Shown: positions 12,394-24,720 of the stretch, piece by piece
How the letters are laid out: each line of letters begins with the position of its first letter
Numbering within the stretch: position 1 is the stretch's first letter
Source of the DNA: Albugo candida
Taxonomy: Eukaryota > Oomycota > Peronosporomycetes > Albuginales > Albuginaceae
DNA: 64,000 bases
Reading direction: 5' to 3'
Assembly (NCBI GenBank): GCA_905220665.1
Contig: CAJNAR010000148.1
Coordinates: 620,001 to 684,000, forward strand
The notes under the pieces: generated by a model
The model's input: only the letters and a program-made list of their open reading frames with translations
What the model was told of the DNA's origin: nothing
The model's database searches: none
Made by a program: the position numbers and the translations under genes

Positions 12394-12880
12394 CTACGCG
12401 CAAAGCATTGTGTGTAGGCATTTGAGTATGTCACCATTGGCTTCGCGTAGCTTGCGCTCCGCTTGTTGAGTAGTAATTTCCATTTCGCGGGAAATGAAGA
12501 CGATATCATCTTTTTTTACTTTTACGGCTTCGAGCTCGGCCTCCCTAGAATCGTTTCGCTCCGAATGAATGATGACACATATCTCAAGCATTTGTCACGT
12601 ACCGTTTTCGATCTGCCTCTTTGTCAGCTTCTTCCTGCTTTTGTAAATCCATGAAAGCCTCCTTCATTTTGTTTTCATCTAGTTGCTTATCTTCGATTAC
12701 ATCCGTTAACTTTTCCAGCGCATTCGAAGCTTCAGCCTCACTTTTGGTTGTTGTTTCTTGCAGTTTGTGCTCAGATTCCCCATCGTCAGATGCACAACAT
12801 TTCTCATTTCTGTGAGTGTGATGCGAATGGGTATGATGTGATTCAGCGGAATCGGATCCGGTGGCTGCCTTTGTGTTCAT
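12394..12880 (-). CDS. HYPK: HYPK-like protein (NatA-associated chaperone)
   Basis: HYPK binds the NatA N-terminal acetyltransferase and ribosome-associated nascent chains. The gene has two exons with an intron of about 58 nt near 12545-12603. The first exon encodes a His/Glu-rich leader (HHTHSHHTH) and a helical segment, NALEKLTDVIEDKQLDE, that corresponds to the family's central helix. The second gives the C-terminal UBA-like domain with the family pattern VKVKKDDIVFISREMEI followed by AERKLREANGD, ending near the usual position. I chose the Met at 12880. The frame stays open slightly upstream without another ATG. The gene faces away from the Ig/WD40 gene, leaving about 225 bp for two promoters. 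Confidence 0.85.
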
Positions 12881-13105
12881 TATTCGCCTTTTTTCAAGTA
12901 CCTTTGCCACATTAATTTAGCGTCTTCAACCTCTTGACCTCTTGACCTCTTGCCTATGTCTACATCGCTTAGTTGAAGCATTTGGTGCTTCGTTTTGTAC
13001 CAAGTGGCGTGCTCATTGTCGACTCCCTATTTTGCGCACTTGAAATCTACCATTTAAGCGTGAATTTGTATATAATTATCGTTGAGGCTACTCGTAATTA
13101 TCATC

Positions 13106-15305
13106 ATGAAGGACGACCTTCCCGACGTCGCTTCACCGAATCATTTTCATCAGGCTGAGGCCCCAAAGCAAGATCTCCGAGGTTGACTGAATGCATAATA
13201 CGCACACTGCGCTTCTCATTCGAAAATGTAGTCGTACTACAAATCTTACTCTGTTCGTTGGACTCAATAGGTGGACAGAGAGAACAACTATTTGCTCAGG
13301 GTAAGAATCGTGCATTCTCCTAGCCGAACCTCATATAAAATCTTTGCTACGAAGTGAACCGGGATATCGCGCTATTTTCCCGGGTACTCTCGTTCTTGCA
13401 AGTGGAGCAATTACTGATCTGGGCTTCTTCATTCAGGATTATCTCCCAGTAATCATCAAAGTGTTAGGACGAACACTTGGTCAACATGGCTTTGCGGAAT
13501 CCTCTCGTGGCCTTTGTGACTTTGTCAAGCTTCTTGGAGATGTTGGCAGTAACCAAACAGATCCAGGTATCTTGCAAGAACTAATTGCTTTACGCAAAGT
13601 GTTGACACCCACCGGAAAATGGGTTGCAAATGATCGCGAGTTGGAAGATAAGAAAGAGCACACTAGGAAAGAGGAATTACCGGACCATTTATTTGAAACA
13701 GTAGAAGATAATATACGAAATGAACTCACACAAGACACGCATGTCAATTCGGATAAGGCGGCAGCCCAGAACGTAACTCCCGTGATCGTGTCATCACCAC
13801 CACGGAAGCTAGTTGTGTCCAAAGGAGATCGAGTGAGGCTTGAGGTTCGGGCGAAACATACAAGGTCTTGCCAATGGTTTTGCAATGGAAAGGTGGTGTG
13901 TCAGGACTTGAGGGAGAAGGCGATGCGGCGACAACCAAACGCTCTGATTATTCCTTCGTTCGGCAAGCATCTGATCGGTGATTACACTTGTCGCTGCAGC
14001 AACGGTAAAAGCTACAGCGAAACAACATCTTGCCATGTAACATTGGCAAAATTTCATGCAACACAAGTAGCGACTCTCAATTTAAGTGGACAGCCGCATT
14101 GCGATCTGATGATGGTCTCCCTGTACCCGTCTCGTGGTGCCAATTGTGTTCCTATCAAAGCAATAGCTCTCTGTCTACGTGGCTCACTTTGCTTTTATGA
14201 GCAGAATGATTTTTCAAAATTACATTGGCTCACCGTTAACGAACACTCAAAAGTCGATACGATCGAAAGGCTGCGATGCATTTCACTGGATGAGAATTCG
14301 AATCTCATGATACTCGCAAAAAGCTCTGAAATCATTCTCACCTCACTTGAGCTTCTCCGACCAAACAGCTGCCACTCAGAAAAAGATATCTCGGAAGAAG
14401 ATCGATCCTCTTCGACAGTATGCGTGAATGTTTTGAGACATGTTGCTCTCAGGCCTTCCTGCCCAGAGAGTTCCAGCAATGATCTACGCACAAATTCCAT
14501 CCAATTCGTGCAATTTATTGCCCGAGGAAATTTTATCCTTGTTTCGGACATGTATGGCACGATCTTGATTTATTCTGTCGACAAGATCTTGAAATCCATA
14601 GAAACTGCATGTATCCATCAAATCCATTTTTCTAATCAGAAAGTGTGTGGTTTGCATGGAAGTGCACACGCACCATTATTCACAGTTTGTTTCGATGGTA
14701 CGAACCAAGTCAAGGTGTTTGAGATACGTAAACGAAGGAATTTCTCGGATATCAATCCGAATCAATACTCTTTGATGCTTTGCCAAAAAATTCAGCTTAA
14801 GCTGAACGCGACTTCTGCTTTTCTGGATGACTACGGTTTCCACATTGCAGTGGAAGAATACAGCTGCCTCAAATCATGGCTATCCATCCACAGTCTTCGC
14901 AAACGACCAATGCAAGGTTCATCAGCCATATGCGGTAGCCGAAAGAGGATTTTTGCTCATGACGGTAGAATCTCAACAATAAAATGGCTGACGCAGTGGA
15001 GCGGATGGGTCGATTTGCTGGTATCTGCCGGATGCTCGGACGGATATGTTAGATTCTGGGATTTTGAACGGAATACGTGTTTGTATCAATTCAATCTTCA
15101 CGAGCGAGGAATTTCAAGGTTTCAAGTTCGAACTGATGGACTGTTTTATTGTTTGCTATACAAAGAAAATCAGGTGACATTGATTCGGCTAAAAGCTTGG
15201 AAAAAGTTGCACAAAACGCGGTTGAGGCAAAAGTACGACACAGCTGCGAAAACGATTCATCAAGTATGGAAAGGATTTTGCGTAAGACGGCAGATTCGAC
15301 CATGA
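13106..15305 (+). CDS. Ig-like / WD40-repeat / IQ-motif protein
   Basis: Exons are inferred at 13106-13181, 13232-13300 and about 13324-15305. The first starts with MKDDLPDVASPNHF and the second is a leucine-rich helix. A single immunoglobulin-like domain lies near residues 190-270 of the protein, shown by a core Cys-x-Trp (CQWFCNGK) and the classical DYTCRC C-terminal Cys motif. A WD40-like region follows; its clearest blade is the last, AGCSDGYVRFWDF. The protein ends with an IQ calmodulin-binding motif, IHQVWKGFCVRRQ. This order is unusual and I do not recognise the protein. The second intron would be only 23 nt (13301-13323). Without it the frame meets a TAG, so either the intron is exceptionally short, my model is wrong, or the sequence has an error. 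Function is unknown; a calmodulin-linked scaffold is a guess. Confidence 0.6.
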
Positions 15306-16642
15306 AAGGAGATATTTCTACTTTAAATACCCATCATTTCAGGTAATCTAAGACATAGACACAATGGAGGTTGAGGCAATCAACAGCGCTTTTCAAAACT
15401 TTATAACTCTTTGAATACTCGACACATTGCCGCGGCTTTTCGATCTTGGTATATCAAAAACACCCCTCTCATAAGCCTCAAAAACGATGGCCTTATCGAA
15501 ATTTGCATTGATTACCGAAGACAGCGATGCCCCTAACACGGCCTCGAAAGTCTAATCACCTTCAAATGAACGGTAGGTGAAAACGCGAAAGCACCTTCAA
15601 CGACGATCTTATACTGGTATTTACAGACTTTGATATCGCTACTAGACTTCCTATGCTTTGTGCTCTCATGGTTGTGATTTCCCTTGACGGGCGAGATATA
15701 TGTACTGGGAGTTCCGTGACAGTGTATTACCTGCATCGTTGAACCACTAGTACACTCCATTGCACCAAACTGGTGATAACAACTTTGGTAACGGAATCAT
15801 GATGTATGATAATTATCGTTCCCACTTGAAGCATCTTTTTCTAGAATGGAAAGGTCTGTTTTACAAGACCATGCAACAAGCACTCGGACACTACCTTCAC
15901 AACTCACACATATCAAGGCATTAAGGTCGTTACTTTGCCAGGTTTTGGGATAGTCCAGTCCAATAAATTCGGCAAGACATCTTGTGAACACCGCATACCA
16001 TCAGAAGCCTGCGCACAAGGTATGGAATAATATCTTGTGACATTCGTAGGTCTGACGCGACACTAATGCTAGAACATTTCGCATATGGTAATAATGTATT
16101 AGTGATTCTGAATGAGGTCGCTGTACAACACGGCTTTGTAGTTGCTTTTTTTCCAATTCTGATACTTAAGCGTTTTTATCAAAAAAGAAGCGCTTCTTGT
16201 GCTACCATTAATAGCTTGATCATTTTACGAAATCAGGTGTGGTCTTTGATACATTGGGCAGGTTGAGCGTGAAGAAGCACAGCTTTTATTCACTTTTTGC
16301 TACAAGGCAATATGCTCTCAAGCATAACCGGGAGGTTCTTTTGGACTCAGTGTTGAGTTTGCTTGCTCTCAAAGACAATCCATTCAAAAAGTCAATGTCA
16401 AGAATCCGTTAAACTCGACCATCACGCTGTACTGGCCAGGGATCTTTTCCAGATAGCATGATGAATAATAAAATTGACGAAGCCCGATTACAGAAGCCCA
16501 TTGTTAGCTTCACGGCTGTGTCGCTAGAATGGGCAGCCTGCACTTGTTTGTGTCCATTTATGATCTGATCAGTGCTATTGTTCCGTCCTGATTTTCTTGA
16601 CATGAGAAGATTCTCTCGTATAATTATTATTTTAGAAATCTC
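15306..16642 (-). other. Mostly empty region with a possible small minus-strand gene
   Basis: Two minus-strand fragments read like protein: about 15991-15797 (LAEFIGLDYPKTWQSNDLN followed by a Cys-containing beta-rich part) and about 15690-15565 (KVCKYQYKIVVEGAFAFSP). I could not join them in frame or find a start. The remainder holds only short frames. No RNA gene or repeat is evident. Confidence 0.25.
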
Positions 16643-17250
16643 TCAAAAGAGTGGAGCCACAATATTCGAGTCGGTATTGATGGAACGAGGTCGTTTATTG
16701 CCTGGCTGGTGCTTTTTTCGGATAGTGATGATCTTACAGATCTGTTCGACCAAGTGAGGTATCAATTCACAATTACATCAATGACTTTTCTTGACCAGCA
16801 AACAAGTATGCCGTCGTAATTCTCAATCATAAGATGCGAATTCTGAATACATTAATACTAAAACGTAATACAGAGCTTCACGAGAATTCTACTCACCATG
16901 GCGTCGCGAACCCCCCTATCTTTGGTTATTTTTGGAAGAAGTGATCCGTCTTTATCTACGTTGGGTGACAACACTACGTCGCTGGTGTAATGTCTTTTTT
17001 TGGTAGAGTTGTTCAAAATCTCCTCTTCATGTTTCTCGTTACCGAGTTCTCCACCCATTACCATACACCTAATCTGCTTTTGAAGCCACCATGGGCTGCT
17101 GTAGTTGAATGTTGTGAGAATTGGGCTAGAGACAGGATTTGAATGGAATCGTATCGCCACTTCACGTTTGGTGAGAGAATAGTTGACTTCATACACTGAG
17201 TGATAAATATCACAACTTTGACAGCGGACATTTGCGTGCATTCTACCCAT
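16643..17250 (-). CDS. Hypothetical protein, two exons
   Basis: I do not recognise this gene. The first exon (17250-16897) begins MGRMHANVRCQSCDIYHSV, contains FNYSSPWWLQKQIRCMVMGG, and ends VRDAM at a strong gtgagt donor. A possible second exon (16741-16643) follows a reasonable acceptor and adds about 32 basic residues before a TGA. The composition is protein-like, with balanced hydrophobic and charged residues. A Cys-x2-Cys pair near the N-terminus could bind metal. The second exon is the weaker part, and the intron (155 nt) would be longer than most here. Alternatively the frame is a chance ORF. Confidence 0.3.
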
Positions 17251-17699
17251 CAGAAGTTGCTGGAGGCGAAGGTGATCCTTCACGCCGACTGAAAATCATC
17301 GAGACTCAACATGTGCTGTACGCGACACCAGGCGAGCATACCACATAATCATATGTATTCCAGTCATCTGCTACTGCTAAAGGCGACATGCAGCAAATGA
17401 AGCATTATCTTCACCTAGTCATGATACATCAAGCCCGCTGGTGATCGACCAAGGGAGAGAACAGTGTGCGCAGGCTGTAAAATGCCTTGCAAGACGCATC
17501 AGGGAAAAGCGCTGACTTTGATGTAGCCGATTTGTACGTACGTTTAGGTCTAAACTATGGTGCGAGACCCAATACCGACTAGATGTGCTTCTTTTGTTTT
17601 CCTCAGTTACTACACTTGCTTGCTTCGAACCCATATCAGATAAAGCAAGCTTCGCTTTGGGAAAAATTGTGCTGGTCGAGAAATGCGTGATTTTTACTT
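17251..17699. other. Sequence with no supported gene
   Basis: Only unremarkable short frames are present. The minus frame of 116 codons over 17419-17769 overlaps a repeat-derived stretch at its 5' end and shows no family signature. Confidence 0.4.
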
Positions 17700-17880
17700 G
17701 AATGGCTTCAACAACCTCCATTGTACATGCATACATAGTTCTATATAGTTGGAGAACTGGATTAGCCAATCAGATAGGTGAACCAGGATTCTTTAATTGA
17801 AAATCTCCCTTTTCATTTTTTATTAAGGCTCCGCCAACAAATATCTTCCTCTGCTTCCTCCTGCCGGCGTTACAACTGGT
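17700..17880. repeat. Repeat scrap shared with both ends of the nested Ty3/LINE block
   Basis: About 17715-17795 is an inverted copy of about 25927-26010, including the last codons of a Ty3-type pol (PLYMH then stop) and the following 70 bp before the LTR. About 17795-17875 matches 34045-34130 in the same orientation; both contain the words ctccgcca and aaatatcttcct. The two pieces sit side by side here but lie 8 kb apart on the far sides of the nested block. Confidence 0.65.
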
Positions 17881-18155
17881 AGCACTTGTTGGTCCCATGA
17901 ATCAAATGTCGTTGGTCGTCCGGAAGGAGTTTTTCTTACGCGCTGTTTAGCGTCAAGGCATTGGGAAAGCCGTTCGCCGAGTGTTTGTCGTTTGCTCCGG
18001 CTCTATTTGGTTGATTTTTTTTTGTTTTTGTTGGGTTATCATGACTTCATTGAGCCCCCAAGGACTTCTCAATTTACCGGATACTAAGTAACCCGCTAAT
18101 TTAGTAAAAAAACCTCGAAAAAACAACTTTTTTCAACTCTTTCCTCTCGAAAACA

Positions 18156-20633
18156 ATGGTTCAAGTCGACATATCGAGACAACCCAGGGTGCTAGCGTCC
18201 ACTTGTAGTGACGTGGCAACCCTCATGAGTCATCTTGTTTTGGGTGATTGCATGTTTGTAGATGAGTCATCACCCCTGTGTGATGACGTGGAAAGTACCC
18301 CCACCCCCAGTGTGACGGTACAGGGTAATACATGTACTACCGGTGTCGGATGTGGTAGCGGTCGTACATGCGGTACTGTCGTTGCCTCGTCACAGGGTGA
18401 CCAAAAGGCAACTGCAACTGTGGACGACACTAACAGTCCTACTCTTGCTGACCTTATCAAGTCACAGGAGTCCTTGCGTAAGGACCAGGCTAGAGCTCGG
18501 GCGAAATTTCGCGTGGAGCTCCCAAAGCCGAAAGCCTCGGACATCGAGTCTATTATGCGATTGTATGCTGATGGACAACATCCCGAGTGGTCGGTGTTGG
18601 CAGAAAAATTGGAGGCAGCGAAGCCTTTTAAGGTCTCCAAGGCCACCTTTCCCATGATTCTGGAAACAGGTCAAGCGTTGGTGCGTACACCAAATGGAAA
18701 AATCCTGTCTTCCCTTATGAAAGATCATGGGAATCCGGTATTCGAGAGTCTATTGGAGAGCAGAGCCATTGCTCAAGTATCAAAGATGCCTGGTGGTAAT
18801 CTTCGAGTGATGGTTTCCACCGAGGATGCTTGTCAACAGCTGGAATGCCAGCCGATAACCATCCTCGGGTCTCAATACTTTTTTTGGGAGTACGATTCTC
18901 TCGAATCCAAATACTACCTGGATATATTTGGAGTGGGCGTGGAGGAAGAACGGATTCCGATTTTACGTTCCCTTCACAGTCTAGGATGTCCAGTAGTCTT
19001 TGCTACTTTCCGCGAAACTGTTCCGTGCAAGGGTGTCGTGATGTCGACGTGGAGAGTGTACTTTAGTACTCCTACGTGCCCTCCACAGCTGGTCCGCATC
19101 GGTAAAGTATGCGAACAAATTGCATACGAAAAGTTGCTTTACCCTGTGCGAGGGAAACACGCTCCTATCCCATCGGAACGACCACGTTTTGATCAACGTG
19201 GTCCTTATTGCTTGGATTTGTGTGCTATATCAACCACGGTAGCACGGCAACAACAATCGAACAAGCAAAAGAAAAAGCAAAACCACATTCAAAATCAACC
19301 GCAACAGAAACCACAACAGCAACCAAAACAAACAAACGCGCCAACGGTGCTCGTGGTGGCACCAAAAACGGTACTGAAGCCAGTTCACAGTCAAGAATTG
19401 GAAGCGAGGAAACCTGAACGGATGCTCTCCGATCAAATCTCGTTGGAGCTCAATACTCCCCCAACTATCACACCACCAGGGGCATCAGCCTTATTGCAGC
19501 CGTCTCCTCCCATCCTCCAACTGACCAGTCAGTCATACTCACAACCACGGGTAGAGCGGGATGGGGATGTATCCATGAAGTTGGCATGGACGAGTGGGAA
19601 ACGTAACCGGGTGGAGCCGTTCGAACTAATGGTCTCCAAAGCACCACCTCTTGCGCTTCCGAAACTAGCGACGAGTAATTATTTTTCTGTACTCGCAACT
19701 ATGGAGGTGGAGATCGAAGAAGTAAAAGCGGTTGCCAATCCGGATAATGGAAATCGCGTTCAAATCATCCCCGTGAAAGCACGGATGCCACAAGAGGTGG
19801 CCACCTCGAAAGAGGCGGCACACTTTTATCAGAAAAGGCACACAACGATCGAGAAATCGGAGCGACCAACCCGAGTTGGTGAAATAGGGGAGCTAATGGA
19901 AATCGATTCCAAAAATGCCCTTCACTCGCTCCGACCGGACAAGTTGGTTCAAGCGGATGCTTGCATCCCTCATGTGCGAAAGCTAATCCAGTTCTGCACA
20001 AATCCGGACAAAATCATCCGAGCGGCACTTGATCATCCGATCACGATGAATGGGGTGCTACTCGCGTGTATGGAGTCGAATGATAAAGCTTTGGATGAAG
20101 TGGCGCATCTACTTATGATAAATCGCGTTTTAGCAACACACAATCTCGGCGAAGATGTTACGTTTGCGACGCGATGGAGTCGCCACGTTGGTGGAAAAGT
20201 TCCCTCGAAGCGATCGGTATTGTTCGAGAAAGTAATGTCGTGGTGGACGTCAGTGCCCGACATAGTTATCGGTTTGACTCGAGCAACGAAAGATCTCGCG
20301 TTGTTGGAACTTTTATTCATTTGTACTGCTCCGACATTCTACACAAACGATCACTGGATCCAATATCTCACCGATGGACCAGTGGTCTGGATTCCGGGTC
20401 ATCATTGTCGTTTACTTCCAACCAATGTGATCATATCCTTCTTCCGCTCCGACGTAGGCATAAAGTGTTGGTCTCAATGGTTTGGAGGTAGATGGCGTGG
20501 ACTTCTCCATGGTGACATCGCTGAGCTTTCCGTCAATCTCAGCAATTTCCCAGAGGAACATACAACACTTCACCTCTCACAACAAGATGATGAAACGAGG
20601 TCGATTTCTGGTCCAATTCAGCTTACATGCTAA
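18156..20633 (+). CDS. LINE ORF1 (Gag-like nucleic-acid-binding protein), copy A
   Basis: This is an uninterrupted 825-codon frame just upstream of the endonuclease/RT frame, the expected place for ORF1, whose product coats the element RNA. The N-terminal 100 residues are Ser/Thr/Val-rich with several Cys. A central globular part contains WSVLAEKLEAAKPFKVSKATF and YFFWEYDSLESKYYLDIFGV. A Gln/Lys/Asn-rich linker follows (about residues 365-395), then a helical C-terminal domain. I see no CCHC zinc knuckle or confident RRM, so RNA binding is inferred from position. The frame is open through its whole length, unlike ORF2. Its last codons overlap or abut the start of the endonuclease frame. Confidence 0.75.
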   Translation: MVQVDISRQPRVLASTCSDVATLMSHLVLGDCMFVDESSPLCDDVESTPTPSVTVQGNTCTTGVGCGSGRTCGTVVASSQGDQKATATVDDTNSPTLADLIKSQESLRKDQARARAKFRVELPKPKASDIESIMRLYADGQHPEWSVLAEKLEAAKPFKVSKATFPMILETGQALVRTPNGKILSSLMKDHGNPVFESLLESRAIAQVSKMPGGNLRVMVSTEDACQQLECQPITILGSQYFFWEYDSLESKYYLDIFGVGVEEERIPILRSLHSLGCPVVFATFRETVPCKGVVMSTWRVYFSTPTCPPQLVRIGKVCEQIAYEKLLYPVRGKHAPIPSERPRFDQRGPYCLDLCAISTTVARQQQSNKQKKKQNHIQNQPQQKPQQQPKQTNAPTVLVVAPKTVLKPVHSQELEARKPERMLSDQISLELNTPPTITPPGASALLQPSPPILQLTSQSYSQPRVERDGDVSMKLAWTSGKRNRVEPFELMVSKAPPLALPKLATSNYFSVLATMEVEIEEVKAVANPDNGNRVQIIPVKARMPQEVATSKEAAHFYQKRHTTIEKSERPTRVGEIGELMEIDSKNALHSLRPDKLVQADACIPHVRKLIQFCTNPDKIIRAALDHPITMNGVLLACMESNDKALDEVAHLLMINRVLATHNLGEDVTFATRWSRHVGGKVPSKRSVLFEKVMSWWTSVPDIVIGLTRATKDLALLELLFICTAPTFYTNDHWIQYLTDGPVVWIPGHHCRLLPTNVIISFFRSDVGIKCWSQWFGGRWRGLLHGDIAELSVNLSNFPEEHTTLHLSQQDDETRSISGPIQLTC

Positions 20634-20639
20634 GGGCAC

Positions 20640-23600
20640 CTCGATTATTTCAACGTGGAACAATGTCTCAGCACTCACGGTGAATGTTAATGGAATTCAT
20701 AAAAATAAGTCATTTTTTTATCGACCACATCTTATCACAGCACTCCATTTGTTGTGTTCAAGAAACCAAGTTTCACAATCGCAACCAACTGGACTCATTT
20801 CAGTTTTTATCCTCAAAAATGCAGCACAAAATGTTTGTCAATGACCACAACAATGCTTTTCTCCATCCGACTCAAAACCGCAGTGGCGGCGTCATGACAA
20901 TTTCTTCGTTCAGACAGTCCCGGTTACTCAACAGCTGAAGAACTCACCGACGAAACATTCGAAATCGTTATTTGGTTTTGCGTCTTATCATTCACGATGC
21001 ACCGGTGTATATTCACAATGTATATGCACCGGTCAAGGCCGAGGAACGAGTGGGTTTTTATGAGTTATTGCTTTCAAACACTTTCGAATCGACCGCAACA
21101 CATATCGTGCTCGGTGATTTCAACACACCACTCGATCCAGCTATCGTATGCTTCGAGTGGAACAATCCGGCACGAACCAAGTCGATTAGCGTGTTTGGAA
21201 TGGCTTTCACAGTTGGGTGTGGTAGACGCTTGGCGAATCCAACATCCGACTGAAAAAGTATTTACAGGACCATTACCGCGCAAGAATCGACTTGATTATA
21301 TCTGCATGTCGGAAGAGCTATCAACATGGTATACAAAACCTCTGAGTATTTTCGTCCACGACATGCTGGAGATCATCTGGCACAAAAAGTAACTTTTGCA
21401 AATCCAACTCAATCTCCGGGTCGAAGATATTGGAAATGTTCATTACGACTATTTGAATATCCTAAACTTGTGGAAGCAATCAAATTGGAAGCGATTTTGG
21501 TGCTCGAACAGCTAAGGACAACTTCGAATCCCGGTAAAATGTGGGAAAGTTGGAAGACGAAAATCAAGAAACAGCTTCAAAGCATTGCAGAAAAGGTTGC
21601 AAAAGATAGCCGACGTGATGTTGAGTCTAGCCAGCGTGTTTTGGAATTCGCCGCAGATCGATATCGCATCCAAGACAGCAATGAGTCACGGTATTTTTAC
21701 GAATCGAGTCTCCAACAATTTAGAATCTCAGTCGAAAACAATGCGAAATACAACCAAGATGAAAGCTTCGACCATCACGTGAAGCATATGGAGAACTCTT
21801 CCAAGCATTTTTTTCGCCCTCCGGATAGTTCTTGTCGTCGCGTGCCGATCGAAAATGTTACAAAAAAATGTGGTACCGTGACATCGAACCCGAGGGAGAT
21901 TATTGACAAATTCAGAGATCATTGGGGTGGTGTCATGGGCTCTGTTTATAGCTCATAGACCGACTCAAATGTTCATAGTGAAAGAAAGCAAAAAAAGTTA
22001 CTCGATTCGATTCAAGTTTCACTTGCCTCCGCAGAGCAAGACCGTCTCTCCACTCGGTTAAGTACGACCGAGATGGCGGAAGCGATCAAGCACATGCGGA
22101 GTAGTTCTTCTCCAGGTATGGATGGACTACCAGCTGCATTTTATCAGCTTGATCCGGAAACGTTTGTAGAGTGTCTGAAGATCGTGTTCGAATATCAGCT
22201 GGAAAGAGGAAATTTACTTCGATCACAACGTCACTCATCAATCACACTTTTATACAAAAAAGGATCACGAGGTGATCCTGGCAACTATCGACCGATCGCA
22301 CTGCTTTGCGTCGATGTGAAAGTACTCTTAAAAGTGTTGGCGTATCGATTGCAACGGTTTTTGCCAAAATTGATCCATCAAGATCAAAAAGCATTCGTGC
22401 GAGGAAGGTCGATGCATCACCATATTCGACATCTGACCGACATTCAAGACTTGGTCACTCATCGTGGGGAGGAAGCTTATGCGACTTTTCTCGACTTTGA
22501 GAAAGCTTATGATCGAGTCAATTGGACGTACATGTTTCGCGTTTTGAAAAAAATGGGCGTTGGAAAAAGTTTCATCGACTGGGTTCGTCTTTTGTACCAT
22601 AACACAAAGGCGCAGTTGACGATTGATGGAAATATCACACCGTCCATTACACCACAACGTGGAGTGAAACAAGGTGATCCTCTCTCAGCATTACTTTTTC
22701 TAATGACGATCGAACCTTTGGGGAATCTACTTCGTCAACAGGAAGAACATGGCATTTGGATTAATGGCACGACTGTCGCAACTGGATTATTTTTTGCGGA
22801 CGATTCGACATTGCTTTCAGAGACACCAAATGGTGTTTTGACGCAACCCGAACTCGTCCAAGTCTATTGCGATGGATCGGGTGCGAAACTCAACTTGAGT
22901 AAATCATTTTTGCTCTCGTTGAATCGGACCAAGCCGTGTCCACGTATTCCCAATTTGACCATAATGGGTCCGGAGGATTCGGTCAAGTATTTGGGTATTC
23001 CGTTCGGCCAGAAACCAACTCACTCGATGGTTATTTCAACTCTCGACAAGCGTTTTTACGATGGGTTTGGTGTATGGTTTCGACGAGCAAGAACTGTTCG
23101 TGGTCGACTACTGGTTGCGCAGACGATGATTTTATCACGTTTGTGGCATTACACAATGCACGTGGACATATCAGCAGTGACTATCCGACAGTGGCAATCG
23201 ATGTTAAATCGATTTGTGCTTGGTCGGAAACACAAAAAAGATTCAGCACATGTTCACCTACTCAGCAAAGAATTTTTATATCTTCGCCGACAAGATGGTG
23301 GACTACAGGTTCCTTTTTTGGTGGGACGACTAAAGATACAACGTTTTCAATTCCTTCAGCAGTTCGCATCCGATGCGTCAACAATTATTCCTGCGAATTG
23401 GACAACTGCTTCGACGGAATTTTTACAACTTATCCAACCTTCCTTTGGACCACACAAGCCGATGGATATATTCACCATCGCGCCAAATCGACATGGGAAA
23501 ATGGTTCAATGGGAGAGCATATCGTCATGGTGGAAACAAGCATTTAGAATGTGGCATCAGATGGATTGGAGCATTTCAATATCAGATTTGAATGTTTCAC

Positions 23601-24720
23601 AACGCCGTCAGTACCACATGGAACAACCGATGTGGTTTCACTGCGACCAAGAATTACATTATGAAGCTGCTACTCGCCATCCGAGTACGCAGAACGTTTG
23701 GTACAACCTTGGCATGGTGAACGAACCACATCGAACATTTCGGAAATCGTTTGCTACGCTTTTTGAGATTCGCAGTCTTCAAGACTTTTTTCGAGAAAGC
23801 GACACATGGCCAACGAAGGAAGATTTTGTCGACATGTATTACAATGACGAAGAGCTGAACACATCGGATATGTCTGAAGAAGAGTTGCTAAAAGTCGACT
23901 TTACAATGATGTCACTCAGATTCTCCAGCGGATTCACTCGACGATTGGTATCATCACTTGGATTACACCAACCAGCAGTTGTAGATCATTTTATGTGGGA
24001 GTACAACGCAAGGAAAGGAAACATTATTTTCCATCTATTCCAATCTTACAACTCTCACGAATCGTCTGGAAACCTCCCGAACGAACCAAGACTCATCCGA
24101 TGTCGACACATTGGTCATCACGGGAGAGATCGGACGCACTGGATTCAGAACGAGTTCGAACTTTTATGGCTACATCACGGCATTTTCGAAAACGTGTATT
24201 ACCAATTTTCGAGGATTTACAGTTTCGTCTAGCCTTCCGAATGCTGCCAGTTCGATCTCGTTTCTGGTTCCTGAAGGATTTTCTGCCCGACTCATATTGT
24301 GCACGCAGCCTTCGTCTGGGGCAGTGGAATCCGATCAACATCTCTTTTTAGATTGCGATCACACGGCACAGTTATGGAGGGAGTTACTCCCTAGTTGGAA
24401 TCAGTTTTTCTCCTCTCGACCACGTTGGACGCATATTTGAATGTGCAATCGTATCAACACTACGGTCGGATTGGAAAGACTATTTCGACATTGTCTCCGA
24501 TTTATGGCTTGCATTGCAAGCGGTGACAATGCACTTCGTATGGACAGATCGGAATCGTCGTTTGTTCGATCAGCGATCAGCGATCAACAACTCCGACAGT
24601 TCCAGCACTTTCCGTCATTTACACCACGTTTAGTGCGCACGTTCGGTACTTTCGAAGACAGTGTTACGATCAAGACGAACGCAGGCGCCTTGCAAAGGTG
24701 CTGGATCAACTCGTAAAGCA
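20640..24720 (+). pseudogene. LINE ORF2 (endonuclease-reverse transcriptase), copy A, broken
   Basis: The endonuclease part (about 20660-21400) is recognisable but spread over three frames: VNVNGIHK, then CVQETKF and SGGVMT, then NVYAPVKAEERVGFYELL and LGDFNTPLDP, then DAWRIQHP and RLDYI. The first switch sits in an A-run near 20700. From 21326 the frame is open except for one TAG at 21956-21958. The RT domain (22073-24232) is intact over about 720 codons, with FLDFEKAYDRVNW, GVKQGDPLSALLF and the catalytic FFADDSTLL. The zf-RVT-like end (FRLAFRMLPVRSRFWFL, then SDQHLFLDCDHTAQLW) again changes frame after about 24230. The protein would nick target DNA and copy the RNA in place, but this copy needs several corrections to be read through. 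Confidence 0.8.

Noticed and set aside
12199..12420. Plus-strand frame between the PDZ and HYPK genes
   Set aside because: Low complexity and short, with no start context or domain; it overlaps the 5' region of the PDZ gene.
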